This document shows, one piece after another, positions 44,101-47,394 of a DNA stretch of 47,394 nucleotides; position 1 is the stretch's first letter, and each line of letters begins with the position of its first letter. The stretch comes from Bacteroidota bacterium. Its GTDB lineage: Bacteria; Bacteroidota; Bacteroidia; Bacteroidales; F082. The notes under the pieces were generated by a model. The model made no database searches and was not told where the DNA came from. It worked only from the letters and a program-made list of their open reading frames with translations. A program made the position numbers and the translations under genes. The stretch spans positions 1-47,394 of the forward strand of contig JABMPH010000509.1 in assembly GCA_013203805.1 (NCBI GenBank), given 5' to 3'.

Positions 44101-44527
44101 AAAAATTGGTTTTGAAATAATGCATGATAAAACGGGCACTTTAACCGAAATGGAGGGGACAATTTTTAAGAGCTTGTATAATTCCTTTAAATGGAATCCC
44201 GGTCAACTAGTTGTGCTTATGGGTGATGGGAATCAAGTATTGATAGAGGAGGTTGAACTATCTCCAAAAGATAAGGAAGTAAATATGGTTGTATCGGCAT
44301 TTAATCTAGAAAACAACGGTAGCGCTCAAGGTGATCCTGAAAATTCAGATTTACTGGTACAGGCAATGGAAAATAACAAAAATGTGATCCCGGCGAGGGC
44401 AAATGAATATGTATCGGATAAAAAAAGGAACACAACTTCGCTAAAAAGCGGGAATGTAAGTATTTATGTTATTCCTGCCACAATGAAGGTTCGATCGGAG
44501 AATGCTATTGAAATGAAGAGATACTGA
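41114..44527 (+). CDS. Giant secreted protein with Ig-like domains, tandem paralogue 1
   Basis: 1137 residues; ATG at 41120 is an alternative start that matches the paralogue's N-terminus (MKL). A signal peptide ends at TQAQ (about residue 28). The N-terminal 450 residues have no recognised domain and share QTYNTNLKVGDPVPDW, YGEDK and LDWYFEDVFPVIDLLYQQDE with the next gene. From about 505 to 605 there is an invasin/Big_1-like Ig domain (TTSPREVKTDGKSTTEITAT, TVVTDIYGEAKITYTAP), and a second Ig-like stretch lies at about 635-745. The C-terminal 230 residues include a helical, small-residue-rich segment (LLATALDIMGFGAILSVTDA) and end without a T9SS sorting domain. Function unknown; a surface or secreted structural role is plausible. 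Confidence 0.8.
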   Translation: MIMKLIFKNKLTIALLFCVFIATATQAQTYNTNLKVGDPVPDWLINEEPTYEMVKQKFIEHYGEDKEDWPYFILELESLYNEFQEFNSRQKNPSSPAVDKFFNNELKLGYDTTKSRSFKEIHINSLRNYVILRDYIYSMMGFSSTTSWAYIKNSGTPHEKTYNNAETTKDGVLPMVLYIYVSKCPKGLLDWYFEDVFPVIDLLYQQDELSELVKTLKSIQKHINKLIDNHDFAKADIWAKSIQKFINLYQFDWLKPELPIKFYRHDQWSNYKYIEKKQNEAIEEFNTALTNNLANYLGGRSFTLKFYGNKYWSPKNTTAGELVLESDGSFIINYNQEFLDEYNLKSGANVGFPSPISKHRFNQPRLYQNKGNIPFKDDFYGSEVIVDNGKSIIFFGITDSAVNNNVDNRGYCIAGEQKYLFAVTERSYQGLNYTYKIPHFRHFLLDGGEPMERGGMDLPFEEKVTYRIHQWITYVFNNTVDEVLNNVTIVPQIYGMKYDRKRRTRIAIGVTTSPREVKTDGKSTTEITATLFEYTPNTDLPATPIEGKKITFTINEQYGTTPGTINTSTVVTDIYGEAKITYTAPTGEALQQTDELINTATVNVGCEEYNVEELAYISFASDKGQVKVDPPIRGIVSNEGIVPPDSRFPALITVNLEDDRLQSMPNTKVDVKIAGNKPLGILRSDDGQEGIGLSLISDQFGDLEFQYFYNAENPPDKPVTEVIEIKTAEMSMPLRAYVSIGLNLVFELVENAYECKGIVNAGEKIPLRIRVKDIWYPKLDLAPIIQYWGSGNKAGNTRLDVKLEIENISTVPKYFLEQVKLENYPEEPFVHDMNVRSFKDKKVYNMLWLPDYSLEDYNGYPRITPTTVGTHYYEAQITLVDNEGEEVFPSKHPARKALFNVEIGLPADAMQIFFISNPFATETKDAKLLATALDIMGFGAILSVTDALYKINNGDAEGLYSALFSEVKGVIFDKVKKGSAYNELAVDLYSGMALAEKIGFEIMHDKTGTLTEMEGTIFKSLYNSFKWNPGQLVVLMGDGNQVLIEEVELSPKDKEVNMVVSAFNLENNGSAQGDPENSDLLVQAMENNKNVIPARANEYVSDKKRNTTSLKSGNVSIYVIPATMKVRSENAIEMKRY
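43832..43908 (+). repeat. 77-nt segment repeated exactly at the window end
   Basis: These 77 bases, inside paralogue 1, are identical to 47318-47394 inside paralogue 2 and lie in the same frame (ADAMQIFFISNPFATETKDA and on). One base upstream the copies already differ (A versus T), and upstream sequence is clearly diverged. Confidence 0.95.
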
Positions 44528-44620
44528 TTTTGAGATTGAAAAAAGGAACAAGTTTGTTGAAACTTTGCCTGTAAACTAATAATAACAAGGTAATTATATT
44601 AAAACTTAAAACCATTCTTA

Positions 44621-47394
44621 ATGAAACTACTTCTTAATAAAAATATTGTATTCTTTTTTTGGTTCTTATTGGTGGTAGATATCAATGCTCAAACCTACAA
44701 CACAAACCTAAAAGTTGGAGACCCGGTTCCCGATTGGTTTGTTAATGAGGAACCAACATATGAAATTATTAAACAAAAGTTTATTAAGCATTATGGCGAA
44801 GACAAGGATGGTTGGCCTTTTTTCATTACAGAATCTGACAGACTTTTTACGCAATTTCAGGATTATAACAAAACAAAAAAAAATCGTAAACACCCAAAAT
44901 ATAGTGAGTTTTTTAATAACGAGTTAGGGTTAGGCAATGATTTGACAAAAAATTCATCATATCTGGAACAACATAAAAATGCATATAGAAACTATGCAAT
45001 CTTAACAAATTATATAATTATTAGGTATAAAGGGTCATCAAGCGAATGGACGACCATACAGTACGAAGGAAATCCAGCAAAGAAAACTTTCCTCGAAGCG
45101 GATAGTACTGATGGGATATTGCCTCTGGTACTATATACCTATGTATCCAATATTTATAATCCAAAATGCCCCATTGGTATGCTCGACTGGTATTTTGAGG
45201 ATGTATTTCCGGTAATCGATTTGCTATATCAACAGGATGAATTGGATGATGTAATTAAAATACTTGAAAGCGTGCGGCAACACTCTAAAAAGCTAATTGA
45301 TAATTATGATTTTGTTAAAGCTAAAATATGGATGGAGTCGGTTTACCAATTTATAAGTCTTTACCATTTCGAATATCTCAGGCCTGAAATTGAAAATAAA
45401 TATGAACATCATTTGTGGCTTAATAACCCCAATATTGAAGAAAAACAGAAAGAAGCAATTGAACTGTTCCAACTGACTTTTGATAGGAATATTAGCAACA
45501 ATCTTGGAGGGCTTTCATATAGACTCATTTATCCGGCTAAGGAATATTGGACACCAAAGCATTCGTACATCGGTGAATTGGTCTTTGACAATTCTGGAAA
45601 AAGCGTAATTGAAATAAACAAAAAATTTTCAGATGAATATTATAGTAGGTTTGAACGTCATTGTCACGAAGTGCAAGATTATTCTGTTGGGTTTCCCATC
45701 ACCGGAAGTACAGAAGGAATACAGGTCAGGAACGTTTTTATAGGTTCTGATGTTTTTGTTTCTTATCCTGAGACTACGGTTTTTTCTGGAATAATAGAGA
45801 GTGTGCATGGGAATAATATAGATAGTAGGGGCTTATTTACATTTGGTGAACAAAAGTATTTATTTGCCTTTTCGGAAAAATGCGGCAGCTCCTTAAACTT
45901 TGTATTAAAAATGCCCCATTTAAATTACTATTATTTAACCTTGTATGGTATGGAAGTGACTGCAGATTATATTGCATTTGAAGAAAAGTATAAATCTGGG
46001 ATTCAAAGGTTGGCAACTTATGCCTTTGTTAAAACGGTGAATGACGTTCTAAATAACAAAACCATTGTCCCTCAAATTTATGGCATGAAATATAATAAAA
46101 AGAGAATGACCCGAAATGCCATAACTGCTTCAACCTACCCCAGGGAAGTTAAAACTGATGGGAAATCAACCACAGAAATTACAGCTATACTATTCGAATA
46201 TACTCCAGGAACAGATATCCCATCCACACCTATATCGGGCAAAACTGTACAATTTAGTATTAATGAGCAATATGGCATTGTGCCGGGAACATTAAACACA
46301 GAATCAGCTGTTACCGATATAAATGGACAGGTTAAAGTTATCTACACAGCACCAATGGGAGACTCATTGCAAAAAACCGATAAAAAGATAGTTTCAACAG
46401 CAGTAAATGTATTTTGTGATGAATTAAATGTTGAGGAATTAGCCTATATCAGTTTTGCTTCTGATAAGGGAGAAGTCCGGGTTAGTCCACCGTACAAAGG
46501 AATAGTTTCCAACCAGGGAATAGTGCCTCCTGATTCCCGTTTTCCGGCATTAATTACTGTTAGCCTGGAAGATGACCATTTAGAACCAATGCCAAATACG
46601 GAAGTTAGTGTTATAATTAAAGGTGATAAACCATTAGGTAAAATAAGAAGCGAAAATGGAGAGGAAGGTATTAGTTTAAATCTTATATCTGACTCAAAAG
46701 GAGATTTGGAATTCCAATATTTCTATGCAGTTGATACTCCACCGGACAAACCGGTCACGGAAATTATTGAGATTAAAACCCCCGAAATGGCTATTCCCAT
46801 TCGCGCATATGTTACAATTGGTTTAAATATTGTTTTTGAACTTGTTGAAAACGCATATGAAGGAAAAGGAGAATTAAACGCCGAAGAAAAAATACCTATC
46901 AAAATAAAAATAAAAGATGCATGGAATCCGGAAATTGACCTGACATCAATTATAAATTATTGGAGTATTGGTAAAAAAACCGGGGATAATAGTTTAAATG
47001 TTAAGCTGGATATAGAAAATATAAGTACAGTTCCTCAATATTTAATGGAACAGATTAAGCTTCAAAATTATCCTGAACCAGCATTTTCTGAAAACATGGC
47101 CATAAAATCATTTAAGGATAAAAAAATCTATAATATCTTGATGTTGAAGGAGTCATCGCTAAAAGACTACATGGGCTATCCTAAAATTAATCCAACAGTA
47201 GTTGGCAATCATTACTATGAAGCCAGTATCACCCTCGTTGATGATCAGGGTCAGGAAGTATTTCAAACCAAACATCCGGCACATAAAGCTTTGTTTAATG
47301 TTGAAACCGGAATGGCTGCTGATGCTATGCAAATATTTTTTATCAGTAACCCCTTTGCCACAGAGACCAAAGATGCTAAATTACTTGCCACTGC
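44621..47394 (+). CDS. Giant secreted protein, tandem paralogue 2, 3'-truncated by the window end
   Basis: I translated it from ATG 44621: 924 codons without a stop, running off the window. Signal peptide to VDINAQ (about residue 24), then QTYNTNLKVGDPVPDWFVNE as in paralogue 1. Collinear similarity runs throughout: GMLDWYFEDVFPVIDLLYQQ, the Big_1-like domain (YPREVKTDGKSTTEITAI, SAVTDINGQVKVIYTAP), VPPDSRFPALITVSLEDD, and ADAMQIFFISNPFATETK at the end. Middle parts (about residues 230-480) are much more diverged, with an extra insertion around YVSNIYNPKCP. It lies 93 nt after paralogue 1 on the same strand, so the pair arose by tandem duplication. By comparison about 230 residues are missing beyond the window. 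Confidence 0.85.
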   Translation, partial: MKLLLNKNIVFFFWFLLVVDINAQTYNTNLKVGDPVPDWFVNEEPTYEIIKQKFIKHYGEDKDGWPFFITESDRLFTQFQDYNKTKKNRKHPKYSEFFNNELGLGNDLTKNSSYLEQHKNAYRNYAILTNYIIIRYKGSSSEWTTIQYEGNPAKKTFLEADSTDGILPLVLYTYVSNIYNPKCPIGMLDWYFEDVFPVIDLLYQQDELDDVIKILESVRQHSKKLIDNYDFVKAKIWMESVYQFISLYHFEYLRPEIENKYEHHLWLNNPNIEEKQKEAIELFQLTFDRNISNNLGGLSYRLIYPAKEYWTPKHSYIGELVFDNSGKSVIEINKKFSDEYYSRFERHCHEVQDYSVGFPITGSTEGIQVRNVFIGSDVFVSYPETTVFSGIIESVHGNNIDSRGLFTFGEQKYLFAFSEKCGSSLNFVLKMPHLNYYYLTLYGMEVTADYIAFEEKYKSGIQRLATYAFVKTVNDVLNNKTIVPQIYGMKYNKKRMTRNAITASTYPREVKTDGKSTTEITAILFEYTPGTDIPSTPISGKTVQFSINEQYGIVPGTLNTESAVTDINGQVKVIYTAPMGDSLQKTDKKIVSTAVNVFCDELNVEELAYISFASDKGEVRVSPPYKGIVSNQGIVPPDSRFPALITVSLEDDHLEPMPNTEVSVIIKGDKPLGKIRSENGEEGISLNLISDSKGDLEFQYFYAVDTPPDKPVTEIIEIKTPEMAIPIRAYVTIGLNIVFELVENAYEGKGELNAEEKIPIKIKIKDAWNPEIDLTSIINYWSIGKKTGDNSLNVKLDIENISTVPQYLMEQIKLQNYPEPAFSENMAIKSFKDKKIYNILMLKESSLKDYMGYPKINPTVVGNHYYEASITLVDDQGQEVFQTKHPAHKALFNVETGMAADAMQIFFISNPFATETKDAKLLAT
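47318..47394 (+). repeat. Exact second copy of the 77-nt repeat, abutting the window end
   Basis: Base-for-base identical to 43832-43908 across all 77 positions up to the last base of the window, inside otherwise diverged paralogues. Confidence 0.95.

Noticed and set aside
44543-44566. Small hairpin AAGTTT/AAACTT between the two giant paralogues as a terminator
   Set aside because: Six weak A/T-rich pairs and no following T-run; the two genes may well be cotranscribed.
44621-47394. Pseudogene interpretation of the second giant paralogue
   Set aside because: Translation from 44621 shows no stop or frameshift for 924 codons; it simply lacks its end because the window stops.

Overview
The window comes from an AT-rich genome of the phylum Bacteroidota, class Bacteroidia. 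The evidence is a SusC/SusD pair, several lipoproteins whose Cys is followed by Lys and acidic residues, two proteins with type IX secretion (T9SS) C-terminal sorting domains, DUF4249 proteins, a FISUMP-domain protein, and start-proximal matches to the Bacteroidota -7 promoter consensus TAnnTTTG. The gene style fits a free-living Bacteroidales or Marinilabiliales relative, but I cannot place it more precisely. No tRNA, rRNA, CRISPR array, transposase or phage gene was seen.

Layout. (1) 1-9,100: a truncated HAD hydrolase (minus), a MIO-type histidine/aromatic amino acid ammonia-lyase, two small four-helix membrane proteins flanking a probable outer-membrane protein, then a SusC/SusD pair closed by a terminator. 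(2) 9,100-12,250, minus strand: M23 peptidase lipoprotein, lgt and a flavodoxin. (3) 12,270-14,730: a Cys-rich secreted protein divergent from a histidine kinase/OmpR-type regulator operon, with a striking array of GTTAA direct repeats between them. (4) 14,731-25,370, minus strand: an operon-like locus with a small secreted protein, a TonB-dependent receptor carrying an STN-like domain, four paralogous DUF4249 lipoproteins, and a large MG2-like protein ending in a plug-like segment without a barrel. (5) 25,634-34,054: an orphan cytoplasmic histidine kinase, then a minus-strand set containing three serine hydrolases of the class C beta-lactamase/DD-peptidase fold, a C45 penicillin-acyltransferase-like hydrolase, a T9SS-sorted S41 protease and a Crp/Fnr regulator. 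(6) 34,246-37,510: aminopeptidase P, a gene-free stretch built of dispersed-type repeats, and a TlpA-like thioredoxin lipid-envelope protein. (7) 37,680-47,394: secreted and surface proteins: a T9SS PKD/Ig protein, a FISUMP lipoprotein and two giant tandem paralogues of unknown function, the second cut by the window end.

Most genes act at or outside the outer membrane: nutrient import (SusC/D and the DUF4249 receptor locus), hydrolysis of amide or peptide substrates, envelope maintenance (Lgt, M23, TlpA-like) and displayed proteins. The features most worth following up are the DUF4249 locus with four lipoproteins for one receptor, the putative surface hydrolase set, the pho-box-like GTTAA array, and the tandem giant proteins. 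The last 77 nt of the window are an exact copy of a segment inside the preceding paralogue, which looks like an assembly breakpoint at a repeat.
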